From Calothrix membranacea FACHB-236 (GTDB lineage Bacteria > Cyanobacteriota > Cyanobacteriia > Cyanobacteriales > Nostocaceae): DNA of 64,000 bases. Where the stretch lies: contig NZ_JACJPX010000018.1 of the NCBI RefSeq assembly GCF_014696315.1, forward strand, positions 1 to 64,000, given 5' to 3'. Shown in pieces: positions 7,100-18,243 of the stretch (positions are counted from its first letter, which is position 1; each line of letters begins with the position of its first letter). A program made the position numbers and the translations under genes. Below the pieces are notes generated by a model. It had not been told where the DNA came from, did not search any database, and saw nothing but the letters and a program-made list of their open reading frames with translations.

Positions 7100-9280
7100 T
7101 TAAGCAATACTCAAATTGACTTTGACTACAACATCGTTGAAATCCATATCGCCGCCGCCTGACAAATCTTCAAAGCCAAAGATGTTATTTCCTAATAGGC
7201 GAATATGGTCAACGTTATCAGAGTTAGCACCCAAGAAAGGGAAGTAAATTGCTGGATCATTATTGGCATTATTATCTAAAAATGCGTCAATTTTGCCATC
7301 AACAATAATAAATGGAACAAAGACAGAACCACCTTGAAAACTGCCGCTAAAAGTGGCTGTGCCTTGGTTATCAACTGTTAAGTCAATACCTCCAACCCTG
7401 CCGCCAATAGCGGCTTGAGTATAACCAGCTTGTCCGGGTAGCAAATCTGCTGTACCGTCACCATTGGTATCAATACCACCTTTTTCATCAACTGCTTTAA
7501 AGAAACCAATATAGTTGTTGAACTTTGCTTCTCGATGCAGTTCAAAGCTAGCTTTGACTTGTTGGTTTACACCACGTAAATCAATACATTCTCCTTGAGA
7601 CTGGCTTTGCTGATTTGTCCCTAAAGATAAGGATTCATTTGTTGTTTGAATTTGAACAATCAAATCTTGGAAGCTAGTAGTGCTATTACCAGAACCATCT
7701 TGCCAAGCCAGAGAAAAACTATTAGAGCCTAAGTCTGTAATTTTTTGGGTTGTAGCACTAGAAAATAGTATATCTGCAATGGAGGTTTTACCATTCTTTA
7801 CACTATCAATGGTGCTGTTTTTTACTAAATAAAATCTGAGATTCTCACCAGAATTAAATTCTAATAAACTCTTGATGCTGTTTATGTTAAAGCCGTTGGG
7901 ACGATTGGCGATCGCAGAGAAAATTACTTTGGAACGAGCTAAAGCGGCTTCGGCATAACCTGCTACACCTGGCAAAATGCCGTTAATTCTCCCTTGAGTG
8001 TCGTCAACCACAAATACTCCCAGTTCGTTGACAGATTTAGAATTGTAGCCGGTGAGATTGACTTTCAATCTAGCTTTATCACTCTCTCCTCTAATGGTGA
8101 AGACATCACCATCAGCAGTACACTCTAAAAATTTACTATCGTTGTCAATAATGGTTCCTTGAGCTGTGCCTTTAGTGGCGCTGACGATGGCTTGATTAGA
8201 GGGATTGCTTAAAGTTACGGTGAAAGTTTCATCTTTTTCTACCAAGGAGTCTTGTATTGTCTCAACTGTAAAGGTTTTCTGGGTTTCTCCTGCCTTAAAG
8301 GTGAGAGTTTCGGTTTTCGCCTTAAAGTCTGTGTCACTGGCTGTATCCCCTGTCTTTATAGATGTAGATACAGTAATGCTTTGCTCAAGTTGCGAACTGG
8401 CGCTACGAGTGACAGTGAAAGCGATCGCATTTCCTTCTACAGATGAAGCACTAGTAATAGAGAAAATCGCTACGGATAAATCAAAGTCATCTGCAGTTAG
8501 AGTGTTGGCTTGGACATTTCTTAAAATGCCTAACTCTTTTAATACACCATTAATGGTGGCTTTAATGACCGTATCTGGGCCTGGTTGGTTATTTACTAAA
8601 ATCTGCTCTATTTTTAAGTCTTGAAAACTCTTAACTTCAGGGATGGCGGTAATCTGGATTTTATCTTCACCTTTAATAAAGTCGAAGACTTCTACAGGAA
8701 CATCAGGAACGCCTTGACTAGTCAGGTAAAAGATATCATTGCCCGCACCGCCTGTAAATTGGCTACCTTTTTTGCCAGCGTAGAGGGAATCATTACCATC
8801 TCCACCAAATAAGCGATCGCTAGCTAATCCCCCAATTAGAACATCATCACCTGCACCACCTTCTAGGGTGTTATTACCTGCAATATTGGAAGCGGCTTCG
8901 GATGCATCTAATGTGTCATTGCCAACGCCGCCTCGAAGGATGTTAAGACTACCCTCAATGATCCACAACTTATCGTCTCCAAGGGCACCCTCCAGTGTAT
9001 TATTGTTGCCCTCTACGATAAACAGTTGATCGTTGTCATCTCCCCCATCCAGGCTATTCAATCCCCCAATACCAACAGCATATAAGCTGTCTTCGCCAGC
9101 ACCACCTTTGAGAGTGTCTTTAGTGTTTCCATAAAGTTCATCGTTACCAGGCCCACCATCAAGGGTATTACTCCCTTGTCCATCGACAGCATCTAATGTG
9201 TCATTTCCTTCAAGGCCAAATACTTGGTCATTAATATTGCCAAATAACTCATCTGGATTAGCAGTACCGTTAATAATCAT
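7100..9280 (-). CDS. Secreted RTX calcium-binding protein with Calx-beta and DUF4114 domains
   Basis: 726 residues with no N-terminal signal peptide. Residues about 1-185 are RTX nonapeptide repeats (GGPGNDELYG, GGAGDDVLIGG, GGDGNDSLYAG), which bind calcium and form parallel beta-rolls. Around residues 265-380 is a Calx-beta domain (VEGNAIAFTVTR ... DTDFKAKTETLTFKAGET ... LVEKDETFTVTL). The C-terminal half has two DUF4114-type segments (LPGVAGYAEAAL and LPGQAGYTQAAI), ending ENIF-like FGFEDLSGGGDMDFNDV. It is probably exported by type I secretion to the outer surface or sheath. Unusually for RTX proteins the nonapeptides are N-terminal and the DUF4114 part is C-terminal. No secretion genes are nearby. 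Expression may be linked with the phosphatase upstream, but a 960-bp spacer separates them. Confidence 0.85.
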   Translation of the reverse strand: MIINGTANPDELFGNINDQVFGLEGNDTLDAVDGQGSNTLDGGPGNDELYGNTKDTLKGGAGEDSLYAVGIGGLNSLDGGDDNDQLFIVEGNNNTLEGALGDDKLWIIEGSLNILRGGVGNDTLDASEAASNIAGNNTLEGGAGDDVLIGGLASDRLFGGDGNDSLYAGKKGSQFTGGAGNDIFYLTSQGVPDVPVEVFDFIKGEDKIQITAIPEVKSFQDLKIEQILVNNQPGPDTVIKATINGVLKELGILRNVQANTLTADDFDLSVAIFSITSASSVEGNAIAFTVTRSASSQLEQSITVSTSIKTGDTASDTDFKAKTETLTFKAGETQKTFTVETIQDSLVEKDETFTVTLSNPSNQAIVSATKGTAQGTIIDNDSKFLECTADGDVFTIRGESDKARLKVNLTGYNSKSVNELGVFVVDDTQGRINGILPGVAGYAEAALARSKVIFSAIANRPNGFNINSIKSLLEFNSGENLRFYLVKNSTIDSVKNGKTSIADILFSSATTQKITDLGSNSFSLAWQDGSGNSTTSFQDLIVQIQTTNESLSLGTNQQSQSQGECIDLRGVNQQVKASFELHREAKFNNYIGFFKAVDEKGGIDTNGDGTADLLPGQAGYTQAAIGGRVGGIDLTVDNQGTATFSGSFQGGSVFVPFIIVDGKIDAFLDNNANNDPAIYFPFLGANSDNVDHIRLLGNNIFGFEDLSGGGDMDFNDVVVKVNLSIA

Positions 9281-9587
9281 GATTATATTTTTACTTAGGT
9301 GTATTTTAGGAAAACAGGTTTATTTTATCACCTCTAGTTAGCTAATGTTGACAATCACTTAAACGCTAAAATCCGCTGAAAAAGGATACATTAGCATACC
9401 TAGAAATTTCATCATATATCCTGTGACAACTTGGTAATTTAGGCTTGATATTGTGCAATTATGCAGCCAAAGCTTGCACTATATAGGATTTATGGGGGTT
9501 AGTTAGCCATGTGTTGCATTCATAAAATTTAATTATTAATCGATACAAAAGGTAAGAAACTGATACTCTTGCTTCTGGGTGATATTA

Positions 9588-9740
9588 TTACAATTTAATT
9601 AATTTTTTTTGTAACAAATTTTGAGCTGTAAATGTAAAGTTATTTGCTGTCACGGGATGGAATGTCACTCCCAGCAATGAAAATAACTCAGTATTTTCTA
9701 CTTTGTAGAAAGTATCAATAGCTGGCGGTAAAAGCGACAT
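9588..9740 (-). pseudogene. Relic of an RTX protein C-terminus
   Basis: An open frame of 50 codons (ATG at 9738-9740, stop at 9588-9590) aligns with the last residues of the 1590-residue phosphatase next door: DTFYKVENTELFSLLGVT here versus [18 protein letters not shown] there, followed by TANNFTFTA versus [12 protein letters not shown] similarity is visible too (CCCAGCAATGAAA-TAACTC shared). No RTX repeats or enzymatic domain lie upstream of it. I read it as the remnant 3' end of a deleted RTX gene, or a tail duplicated from its neighbour. Confidence 0.75.
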
Positions 9741-10143
9741 AACACTTAATACTTCTCACTAAATGCCTTTATAGCGAAAAAGTAATAATAATCAGATAGG
9801 CACTCCTCACAACGTAAACATCAGCTTTACCCTACATTGATTGAGAATAGTGGTGGTTGACAGAGATGTTTGCCGTTGCAGGCGATCGCAAAACTATGCG
9901 AAGTTATTAAAGGGGGGAAACAGCAAATAACTACTATCTATACATTGGGTTATTCAATCTTTAAGAAAGGTTATCAAAAAGTTAAAATGAAAAAAATGCC
10001 AGCAAGCCAAAGCTGGGAATAAGAACAAGCTAAAAATTAGCGCTAGTTAATTCTTTCTTAACCGCTTATCTCTGTCTACTAATTCTTGATGAGCAACTTG
10101 GCGATTCGTTGATATTAAGATGTGGTTAATAAAACAGAAAAAT
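9741..10143. other. Spacer without recognisable genes
   Basis: About 400 bp downstream (minus strand) of the phosphatase terminator and upstream of the RTX relic. I see one HIP1 site near 9882 and AT-rich DNA, and no protein-like frame or clear repeat. Confidence 0.5.
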
Positions 10144-10166
10144 GCGAGGGAGTAGTATTCCCTCGC
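10144..10166 (-). terminator. Rho-independent terminator of the RTX phosphatase
   Basis: A perfect 8-bp stem, GCGAGGGA (10144-10151) with TCCCTCGC (10159-10166), and a 7-nt loop. On the minus strand it is followed by ATTTTTCTGTTTT. It lies about 75 nt after the stop codon of the minus-strand phosphatase gene. Confidence 0.85.
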
Positions 10167-10241
10167 CTGAAAAAAGAAGTACAGCTTAGATAAATTCTAA
10201 CTAATTTTTTCTCCTGAATTTAAGCTGCAAATAGCTGCAAA

Positions 10242-13200
10242 TTAAACCACACTAGCAGCAAAAGCAAAGTTACTTGCTGTAAGACTAGTAGATGTAATTC
10301 CCAGCAATGAAACTAACTCGGAACTGCCTACTTTCACCAAAGTATCGCTACCTTGCTGTAATAGGGTTAGGTCACTAAACTTACTCGCTTCCTTAATTCC
10401 ACCTAATCCAATCACATCAATTCCTGGGTTATAGTCGGTGGCAATATTTTTGCTAGTTGGTAGACTACCATTAGCAATCCAGAATTGGTCAGCACCAGCG
10501 CCACCAGTCAGGCGGTTACCACCACCAGCACCAGCGAATAACACATCATCACCATCGCCACCAACTATGGTGTCATTGCTATTAGAGAAGAGTTTGTCAT
10601 CGCCGGAACCACCATAGAGGCGGTTATTTTTACCGTTACTAGTGATGGTGTCGTTACCAGAACCACCAAATAGGAATTGACCAGAACCTTCAACTACTTT
10701 GAGGGTATCAGAACCAGCAGATCCAAACAGATTATTACTACCCTTGGCTTCTACTACTGTGATTTCATCGTTACCTGCGCCACCATCAGCATTGGTATTG
10801 CTGGCTGGGCCATTAGCACCGACAAAAACTTGATCTTCACCATCACCTGTAGATATAGAAGAGTCGCTACCTGTAAATACAATGTCATCACCATTGCCAG
10901 TTAAAACCTTAGTATCTTTGTTGGCAGTGACAATATCTGCACCATCACCTGTGAATAAGGTTTGATTTGGCTGAGTGGTAATATCGTCGCTGGCGCTAGA
11001 ACCAAACTTAATTTCTTCAGCTTTTGGTTGACCTACACCAGCAGCCAAATTAAGTGGCTTGTCCAATTTCAGCAACAAAATTTCGTTGTTGTCAATGATG
11101 GGATTTTTAGGATCGTTCCCAGGACGACCTATGGAGAAAGGATAGTTGTTGTCATTGGCTACCAAAATAGTATTTTTGTCAATCACCAAGACATCTTCAA
11201 TAGTTTGGAATGGGAAGTCAAAAGTTTTCTTACCATCTCCATTGAGGTCGTTGGGGTCTTGGATATTTAACAGGTCGGCAACTTGTAGCTTTTCGACATA
11301 GCCTTGAGCATCTGTCTTAGACAAGTCTACTTTATAGATCCGCTTGAATTTAGCTGCTGCGCCCTGGTTATTATCCCGTTCAATGACTAAATATTCATTG
11401 TCATTAATAACTGCGAAATCTCCGATCGCATTTGTGGGATTATCCAATTTGTAGTAGAGTTCTTTACCTGTGTACTTGCGGCTAGCAATATCAAATTCAT
11501 TAATCCGCAAAGCACCAGTCGGATCGCCCTGAACTGTTCCTTCTAACAGCATATAGAGCTTAGTTTGGCTGGCGTTGATTGTGCCGCCTTCAAAGCCTCT
11601 AGAGCCGGCTAAGTTAGCAAAAGCCTTACCAGCCAGCACATCGGGGTTTTGGGGAGAGCGTACTAAATTATTCTGAGGATCGCTCAATAGATCCCTAACT
11701 TTATCCCCTGTAATTGGGAAGTCGGTAAAGAAGGCATCTACACCTAATTGAATGAACTGCTGATATTCGAGTTCTGGCTTACCTTTGTAATCTGCGGCCA
11801 GGTATCTATCTTCATTACGGAAGGTGTAGGGATGAACCTGCAAACCTGCTGCGTGAGCATCTTGCACTAAGGTTGTAGGCGGTAAAGTTGTCTTGTCAGC
11901 ATCATTGACTGCGCCATCCTTATTGACATCATCAGCTTTACCATCACCATCAGCATCAGTACCTTTGACGCTAACAATCATGCGCTTCCAGGGGCCAATA
12001 CCATCAGCATATTTAGCAATTTCCGCCAAACCTTCGGGAGTTCTTAAATCGCCATAGGTGCGTTTGTCACCACTGACTTTCAAGTCGTAAGGCTGATTTT
12101 CAATCAACTTACCGTTGATATCAATATCGCTAGCATCAAGTAGCTGTACAAGTGGGATATCTACCCCAGCTTTAGGCATGATCACATCATGCAGTTCTTT
12201 GAGGTTGCCAACTTCAAAAGATTGAATGAAAACGCGGCTAGGATCGGTGAAATTATTTGCCTTCAGCGTATCGATGAGTATCTGACCCAAATTCCGGTTA
12301 ATTTTGGTATCAGTACCTACATAGGTAGCTTCTTGGGCAGTGTAAGTTGGGTGCTTAGTTTCTGGATAGATGCCAATTTTTTTACCAGTCTTAGCTTCCA
12401 CATCCTTAACTAAGTCAATGATTTCCTTTAAGGTAGGAATTTCAAATTGAAGGTTGTAGGATTGATCGCGGAAAGATAGACGCTCAATTGCCCGTAATTC
12501 CTTGATTTCCGCTAAAGTGAAATCTTCCGCAAACCAGCCTGTAACTTGGGTACCATCCAAATTGACTGTTTTTTTGCGATCGCTAAATTTGGCAATCTCA
12601 GCTACATTGGTGGTGGTATTGCTGGTATTTAAAGTGCCGTCAGCATTCAAAATTGCTAAAGCAGGTTCATGACGAGCAATTAACACACCATCTTTAGTCA
12701 CTACTAAGTCTGGCTCAATAAAGTCTGCACCTTGCTCAATAGCTAGTTTATATGACTCCAGGGTGTGTTCTGGACGCTCGCCGCTTGCGCCTCTATGGCC
12801 TAAAACTTTTGGTGCTTTACCATCGAGAGTTTTGAATTCGTCGGGTGTCGCAATGGGAGCTTCTAATAACTTACCAGTGCTATCAAAATGTAGCAGGTAG
12901 GGGCCAAACTCTTCTCCAATCCAGAAGCTACCGTCTTTATCAACAATCAATGACTCGACATCAAAGTCTGCACCAGTTAACAGTCTTTCATTAGTTCCTT
13001 CATTAGTAATTTTGAAAGGAACTTTTTTATCTGGGTCAGAAAGTTGGATGAAGTCTAAAAACTTGACGCTACCATCACCATTTTCGGCTCCCTTAAAATT
13101 CGGATCTAGACGTTGAATACGGAGCAGAAAATCTGCACTATTATCTTTTGCACCGTAACCATTATCTGAGAGGAAATAGAAAGAGTTATTGTTAGCGAAT

Positions 13201-15014
13201 TGTACGCCACTCAAACCTTGTACTGGCTGCCCAGGGAAAGGCCCGGTTCTCCCATTGGCAGAAATTCCCCTACCAGAAGCTGGGCCTTCAGCGAAAGTAT
13301 CAGCGGGGAGAGAAGCAAACCCTACTAACTCAACTTTGGGTACTATTGAAGCAAACATAGTCTGGTAAATGTGGGTTTGATCGTTTAAACCTGTAATTCC
13401 AGGAATCTGAGATCCGTAGGCTTCATACCCTTTACCTACCAAGTTTGTTAGCACTTCTGAACCCGCACCTTGGTAATAAACGGGAACGGGACGGTTAGTG
13501 TGACTTCCCCAACCATATTTGATATTTGGATCGGAACCCCAGTAATGTCCTACTTCTGCTGGCGTGTCCAGGTTGGTTAACGCCTCAGCACCTTTATTTT
13601 TGACTAAGGTCGGAAAGTCACCGTTAAGAGTTAGATAGTGATCGTGGTCAGCAGTGACGATGAGGAGATTTTCTTCCCAACCACCATTGTTGTTGATCCA
13701 GTCAATTGTTGAGCCGACTGCTTTGTCGAAGTCCAACATAGTACCGACGAGGTTGTCCATGTTGTCATCATGGGCAGACCAATCAATATCGCCACCTTCA
13801 ACCATCAACCAGAAACCATCTTGGTCTTTCTGTAATACATTTAATGCGGCTTTGGTCAAGTCATTGAGGGTGGGGTTTTCATTCACCTCTTTGGCAATAA
13901 AAGATGCATCCGTTTCTCCTGGTAGCAGTGGACGCTTGGTATCGACTTTTGTATCAACACCTTGGTTAGCAAAAACACTGAACATATCTAAACCAGTGGT
14001 GCTGTAGTCGCCATTGGCAGAACTTACAGGTAAGTTACCATTTTGACCGCGCGCACCGTACAAACCTAAGAGGCGATCGCCTTTTTCTGGGTCAATTTTC
14101 GCCGCAGTTTCAGCTAGTTTCTTCGCTGCATCCTGACCACGCTCTAAAAAGGTGTAACCATAAAGGTTATTATTGGGTTTAGTGCTAAGTTCTGTGTAAG
14201 TAGATTTACTAACAAATTCATTGCTGGTATTTGGCTCAACACCAGAAGGTAATAAGTCTCCAGGCGCAGAGAGTGGGTGACCACCACCAAGGATGACTGT
14301 TGGCTGATATATCCGCAGTTCCTGTTGCAGAATGTTATCTAATCCGGGATACTCACCATCATACTTATTACGACGGTTGACGTTAGCTGCAGCTGCACCA
14401 GGTGTTGCATGGTCAATAGGAACCGAACTTACCAAACCAGTGGATTTACCAACACTGTTGGCAGTTTTGAGAATAGTTTCTAGAGGATCTTCAAAAATAT
14501 CAACGCCAATAGCATTGTTGTAGCTTTTGACTCCAGTGTAGAGAGTAGTAGCAGTGTTTGCAGAATCAGGATAGCTGTATTTAATATATTCCGGGTCATT
14601 TCCGGGAGTCCAAGGATTAACGCCACCTCTAGCAGGGTCATAACCTACTAAGTTACCTTTAATACCATCACTAACTTTTGCACCGCCACTAGCAGTATTA
14701 CCTGGGTTAAAAGTTGGGTCAAATTTGAAACCAGGACGAACTGGGCTTTCTCCAGTGATGGGATTAGTACCGTCTAAAGCTGAGTTACCAGTACTAAACA
14801 CGCCTTTGCTATCGGCTATTGTTGTGCCATAGGTAGTTACTAAACCGTAGCCTTCGAGTGTTTGAAAGTTGAGTCCTTGACCCTTACCTTGTGTATAAAA
14901 ATCGCTTAAATTAGCACCTGTCTTACCATTTTGAATTTCTTTATAGATGGATGCAGCACGAGCCATTTCCCAGCCCATACCATCCCCAATCATAATGATG
15001 ACATTCTTAGCCAT
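10242..15014 (-). CDS. RTX alkaline phosphatase with a glycerophosphodiesterase inserted in a phytase-like domain
   Basis: 1590 residues, four functional parts. (1) About 1-555: alkaline phosphatase fold (MIGDGMG metal site, [13 protein letters not shown] nucleophile Ser, [20 protein letters not shown] and [11 protein letters not shown] metal ligands). (2) About 560-730: first half of an esterase-like phytase beta-propeller ([33 protein letters not shown]). (3) About 740-1125: glycerophosphodiester phosphodiesterase ([38 protein letters not shown]), with an EF-hand-like [15 protein letters not shown] insert. (4) About 1140-1370: second half of the propeller ([20 protein letters not shown]), then RTX repeats (1390-1560). 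No signal peptide, so type I secretion through the C-terminus is likely. It would release phosphate from diesters and monoesters outside the cell. I found no convincing Pho box upstream. Confidence 0.92.
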   Translation of the reverse strand: MAKNVIIMIGDGMGWEMARAASIYKEIQNGKTGANLSDFYTQGKGQGLNFQTLEGYGLVTTYGTTIADSKGVFSTGNSALDGTNPITGESPVRPGFKFDPTFNPGNTASGGAKVSDGIKGNLVGYDPARGGVNPWTPGNDPEYIKYSYPDSANTATTLYTGVKSYNNAIGVDIFEDPLETILKTANSVGKSTGLVSSVPIDHATPGAAAANVNRRNKYDGEYPGLDNILQQELRIYQPTVILGGGHPLSAPGDLLPSGVEPNTSNEFVSKSTYTELSTKPNNNLYGYTFLERGQDAAKKLAETAAKIDPEKGDRLLGLYGARGQNGNLPVSSANGDYSTTGLDMFSVFANQGVDTKVDTKRPLLPGETDASFIAKEVNENPTLNDLTKAALNVLQKDQDGFWLMVEGGDIDWSAHDDNMDNLVGTMLDFDKAVGSTIDWINNNGGWEENLLIVTADHDHYLTLNGDFPTLVKNKGAEALTNLDTPAEVGHYWGSDPNIKYGWGSHTNRPVPVYYQGAGSEVLTNLVGKGYEAYGSQIPGITGLNDQTHIYQTMFASIVPKVELVGFASLPADTFAEGPASGRGISANGRTGPFPGQPVQGLSGVQFANNNSFYFLSDNGYGAKDNSADFLLRIQRLDPNFKGAENGDGSVKFLDFIQLSDPDKKVPFKITNEGTNERLLTGADFDVESLIVDKDGSFWIGEEFGPYLLHFDSTGKLLEAPIATPDEFKTLDGKAPKVLGHRGASGERPEHTLESYKLAIEQGADFIEPDLVVTKDGVLIARHEPALAILNADGTLNTSNTTTNVAEIAKFSDRKKTVNLDGTQVTGWFAEDFTLAEIKELRAIERLSFRDQSYNLQFEIPTLKEIIDLVKDVEAKTGKKIGIYPETKHPTYTAQEATYVGTDTKINRNLGQILIDTLKANNFTDPSRVFIQSFEVGNLKELHDVIMPKAGVDIPLVQLLDASDIDINGKLIENQPYDLKVSGDKRTYGDLRTPEGLAEIAKYADGIGPWKRMIVSVKGTDADGDGKADDVNKDGAVNDADKTTLPPTTLVQDAHAAGLQVHPYTFRNEDRYLAADYKGKPELEYQQFIQLGVDAFFTDFPITGDKVRDLLSDPQNNLVRSPQNPDVLAGKAFANLAGSRGFEGGTINASQTKLYMLLEGTVQGDPTGALRINEFDIASRKYTGKELYYKLDNPTNAIGDFAVINDNEYLVIERDNNQGAAAKFKRIYKVDLSKTDAQGYVEKLQVADLLNIQDPNDLNGDGKKTFDFPFQTIEDVLVIDKNTILVANDNNYPFSIGRPGNDPKNPIIDNNEILLLKLDKPLNLAAGVGQPKAEEIKFGSSASDDITTQPNQTLFTGDGADIVTANKDTKVLTGNGDDIVFTGSDSSISTGDGEDQVFVGANGPASNTNADGGAGNDEITVVEAKGSNNLFGSAGSDTLKVVEGSGQFLFGGSGNDTITSNGKNNRLYGGSGDDKLFSNSNDTIVGGDGDDVLFAGAGGGNRLTGGAGADQFWIANGSLPTSKNIATDYNPGIDVIGLGGIKEASKFSDLTLLQQGSDTLVKVGSSELVSLLGITSTSLTASNFAFAASVV

Positions 15015-15553
15015 GAAAAAGAATCTCCGTGTGTTTAACTGTCTGAGATGGCCTTAGCTCTAGTGAAATCAAACAATTAATATAGTCATGGCAAAATAAA
15101 TAATAGTTTTTGAGTTCAAAGATGTCATTTAGATATAAAGTGATTAACTCTGAAGCCTTAACTATCAAAAATCACCATAATTGAGATATCACTAAAGCAT
15201 TTCAATGAAAATTTTTTAGTGATATAGGCAGTGCGTATATCACAAATGTATTAACTGCTGATGATTGCGAGATTGCTAAATCATATTTTCAGTAGAAGAT
15301 TAAGAAAAATATAAGTTAGATAAAACAAATAGTTAAAATATACCGAATCAAATTAGTCTGAAATCATCTTCACGCACTGGTTAAGAAAAAGATAAGAATA
15401 ATAAAATAAAAGATTAAGGCTAATAGAAAAAACCGTCATAATACTCTTTGCTAATACCATTTCAGTTTAAAAATAATACAGATGGGCTAGCAAATAGACA
15501 GCGCTATGATGCTAAAACTATTCCTGAATATAGATGCGTTGTAAATATTAATT
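15015..15553. other. Spacer upstream of the phosphatase gene
   Basis: About 540 bp, AT-rich, holding the promoter region of the minus-strand phosphatase. I see no protein-like frame. Two TTAACT words 14 bp apart (about 15145-15165) do not fit the 11-bp spacing of a cyanobacterial Pho box, so phosphate regulation is not supported by what I can see. Confidence 0.5.
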
Positions 15554-15634
15554 GCAAGACTTACGCAACTGGCACAGTGATCTTTGACACTGGACAAACC
15601 TAAACGAAAAAATATGACACTTCGGTAAGTCCTA
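15554..15634. mobile_element. 81-bp MITE-like element, family A copy 1
   Basis: The ends are inverted: GCAAGACTTACGC at 15554 and GGTAAGTCCT ending at 15633. The interior carries CTGGCACAGTGATC, GGACAAACC and AAACGAAAAAATATGACACT, all of which recur in the same order in the element at 26264-26411. It is too short to code, so it must be mobilised in trans or be a deletion derivative of an insertion sequence ending in GACTTACGC. Confidence 0.75.
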
Positions 15635-15886
15635 AATTATTGAGGATAAACCCGATTAAATTTGAGAACAGCAGATATAGCAATCCTATTTCAGGTGTAA
15701 AAAATATCGGTTTTGGCGGCTGATTGTTCGCTGTCAACGATTAACAGTCAACAACCCTTGATGTAATATTTTACAAATCATTTAGGATTGCTATGGCAGT
15801 GGTTCTCTACAGCCCAAGAACCCGATCGCAACTTTCTGGTATAGATTGGAGAAGTACGCCGCTTGCAAAACTGCCCAAGGGATAGG

Positions 15887-18022
15887 ATGGTTGTGATGAA
15901 GAGTAAAAATCCAGTCGCCTACGCTTTAGTTTTACACAGCGTGATTCTGTTCTCTCCTTGGCTGCTATTTTCGCAAGCTAGCGCCCAAACTCCTCCATCT
16001 GTAGCCCCAGTTGTGACTCCTGCTCCGGTATTATCAAATCAGGAGCGAGAAGAATTAGCTAGACTGCGTGCAGAAAAGCAAATTCGAGATGCAGCCCAAT
16101 TTGACGTTGAGCGGAATTTTAGTCGTACAACCATGCTATTTAACGTTTGGTTAGTTTTATTAAGCTTGTTTCCCGTAGCGGTGATTGCTTTATTTTGGCT
16201 GTTACGACGGGTAGCCATCCGCGAAATTGTCGGTCAAGCTATGTCACAGCTAGAAGGGGTAGAAAATGCCCAAAATCAGTTAACTCTGGTGAAGCAAGAA
16301 GCGGAAAATGCTATTCAAGAAGTTAAAAAAATTACTGAAGAGTTAAGCAAAGAGACGGAAACTCTGCAACAAAGGCTGAAAGCTGAACAAGAAAATATAT
16401 CTTTAATTACTTCTGAGTTTGTGGGTAAAAAAGAAAGTATCCTCAATCAAATAGACTCAGAAATTAATATTATTCAAAATAAATTAGCAAATTTAGATTC
16501 AGAGATTACTGCTCAAGTAGCGCAATGGCAATCTGATGCTGTTGGGAATTTAGGTAAAATAGAATCTGATTTAGCAGAGCAATTATCTACACTGGTATTA
16601 AGGGCAGAACAACGAAAAGATATAACTATTGAAAGTTTAGAGAAATCTCGCTTAGAATTTAATTCTTATTTATCGGGATTGCAATCTGATACGCAAAAAG
16701 AGAAGGATACAGTTGTTGAGAGTTTAGGCAATTTACAAGCAGATTTCACGCAACAAATCTCAGGATTGCAGACAGATGCTCAACAGCATAAAGATGTAAC
16801 TTTAGCTAATATTTCAGAATTAGAAAATTTATTAAAATCGCAACTATCAGAGTTACAGGTCAATTCTCAACAAAATATAGATACAACTTTAGCTAATATT
16901 GCAGAATTAGAAAATTCCTTAAAATCTCAAGTATCGGGATTACAGGCGGAGATTACCCAACAGAAAGAGCAAATTTTTGCAGATTTACAAAAATTGCAAT
17001 TAGAGTTTGCGAATAAATTAGCCCAGTTACAAGCAGATGCGGAAAATCAAAAAACGCTGATTATTGAAAACTTAGAAAATTCTGGCTCGGAATTTACTTC
17101 GCAATTCTCGGAATTACAGTTAAATGCTCAACAGCAAAAAATTCTGATTTTAGGAAAACTAGAAGAATTAGAAAGAAATTTTGTATCGCAACTTTCGGAG
17201 TTGCAATTAGATGCACAACAACGTAAGGATTCCATTGTAGAAGAACTAACAGAAATTAGGCAGCCAACAATTCCAGAGGAAATTGCACCGGAAGTTGAGG
17301 AAGAAATTCCAGAACCGCCGCCAGCAGCAGAATCTGTAGAGGAATATATTGCAGAGGGAGATGTGCTGTTTAATGAAAAGCGCTATGAAGATGCGATCGC
17401 ACTTTATCAGCAAGCTGTGAAAATCCAGCCGAGTAATCCTGTAGCTTGGTTTAAACAAGGTTTAACTCTCGCCAGATTGAAACGCTATCAAGATGCGATC
17501 GCTTCCTATGATACGGCTTTAAAAATCAATCCCGAATATCACCAAGCTTGGTGCGATCGCGGTGTCGCCTTTGGGAACTTACGCAAACATCAACAGGCTT
17601 TTGTCTCCTTTAATCAAGCCACCAAAGTCAAGCCAGACGATCCAGTCGCTTGGATGAATCGCGGTTTAGCCTTGATTGAATTAGAAGAATACGACGAAGC
17701 GATCGCATCTTTTGACAAAGCCATCGAAATTAAACCAGCGCCGAAAGTTTGGGATAAACGCGGTTATTGTTTGGTGCGCTTGGGAAGAGATGACGAAGCG
17801 ATCGCCTCTTTTGATCGCGCATTAGAATTGAAACCAGATTATGCCAGTGCTTATTACAATAAAGCCACCTGTTATGCATTCCAAAGAAATTTAGAATTAG
17901 CTTTAGATAATCTCCGCCAAGCAATTAGATTAAATCCCCGATATCAGGAAGAAGCGGCGACAGATATCGATTTTGATGATATCGCACGTGAGCCAGGCTT
18001 TAGGGAATTGCTTGGTTTATAG
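15887..18022 (+). CDS. Membrane-anchored coiled-coil TPR protein
   Basis: About 711 residues. An N-terminal signal peptide or anchor (VAYALVLHSVILFSPWLLF, then ASAQ) and a second hydrophobic span (TMLFNVWLVLLSLFPVAVIA) at about residues 75-105 precede a long coiled coil (about 120-470) built of repeating units of the form (S)ELQxDAQQxKDxxxxxLxELE. A Pro/Glu-rich linker (PEEIAPEVEEEIPEPPPAAE) leads to about six TPR motifs (490-705: AIALYQQAVKIQPSNPVAWF, AIASYDTALKINPEYHQAW and so on). It is probably a scaffold for protein interactions. I prefer the ATG at 15887, with AAGGGATAGG upstream, to TTG 15863 or ATG 15896. The CHAT/NB-ARC gene follows on the same strand 222 bp on; co-function is possible but unproven. 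Confidence 0.8.
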   Translation: MVVMKSKNPVAYALVLHSVILFSPWLLFSQASAQTPPSVAPVVTPAPVLSNQEREELARLRAEKQIRDAAQFDVERNFSRTTMLFNVWLVLLSLFPVAVIALFWLLRRVAIREIVGQAMSQLEGVENAQNQLTLVKQEAENAIQEVKKITEELSKETETLQQRLKAEQENISLITSEFVGKKESILNQIDSEINIIQNKLANLDSEITAQVAQWQSDAVGNLGKIESDLAEQLSTLVLRAEQRKDITIESLEKSRLEFNSYLSGLQSDTQKEKDTVVESLGNLQADFTQQISGLQTDAQQHKDVTLANISELENLLKSQLSELQVNSQQNIDTTLANIAELENSLKSQVSGLQAEITQQKEQIFADLQKLQLEFANKLAQLQADAENQKTLIIENLENSGSEFTSQFSELQLNAQQQKILILGKLEELERNFVSQLSELQLDAQQRKDSIVEELTEIRQPTIPEEIAPEVEEEIPEPPPAAESVEEYIAEGDVLFNEKRYEDAIALYQQAVKIQPSNPVAWFKQGLTLARLKRYQDAIASYDTALKINPEYHQAWCDRGVAFGNLRKHQQAFVSFNQATKVKPDDPVAWMNRGLALIELEEYDEAIASFDKAIEIKPAPKVWDKRGYCLVRLGRDDEAIASFDRALELKPDYASAYYNKATCYAFQRNLELALDNLRQAIRLNPRYQEEAATDIDFDDIAREPGFRELLGL

Positions 18023-18243
18023 GCAAGGGGGCAGGGGGCAGGGAGCAGGGGGAGAAAGAGTGTTATTATTTCACGCAGAGGAGGACACTTGCGTGGGCGG
18101 CTTTGCCGACTTGAGCAAAGTGTCCGTCGCGCAGAGACGCAGAGGAGAAAGCCAGAGTATCTTCTTCCCAATGCCCAATGCCCAATGCCCAATGCCCCAT
18201 TCGCAAGATGTATACTTAAAAACAGCAATTCCCAACCCCGGCA
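18023..18243. repeat. Heptamer-rich spacer (GGGGGCA and AATGCCC tracts)
   Basis: Tandem GGGGGCA/GGGAGCA heptamers at about 18026-18052 and (AATGCCC)x4 at about 18169-18197 flank a GC-rich mosaic piece. No gene is seen. No obvious ribosome-binding site precedes the ATG at 18244, which lies in a CCCCGGCA context. Confidence 0.75.

Noticed and set aside
8205-8624. 139-residue frame antisense to the Calx-beta domain of the RTX gene
   Set aside because: Shadow frame in a strongly supported gene; composition not protein-like and no ribosome site.
15140-15170. Pho box upstream of the alkaline phosphatase gene
   Set aside because: Two TTAACT words are 14 bp apart and in the wrong orientation for the 11-bp direct repeats bound by PhoB in cyanobacteria.
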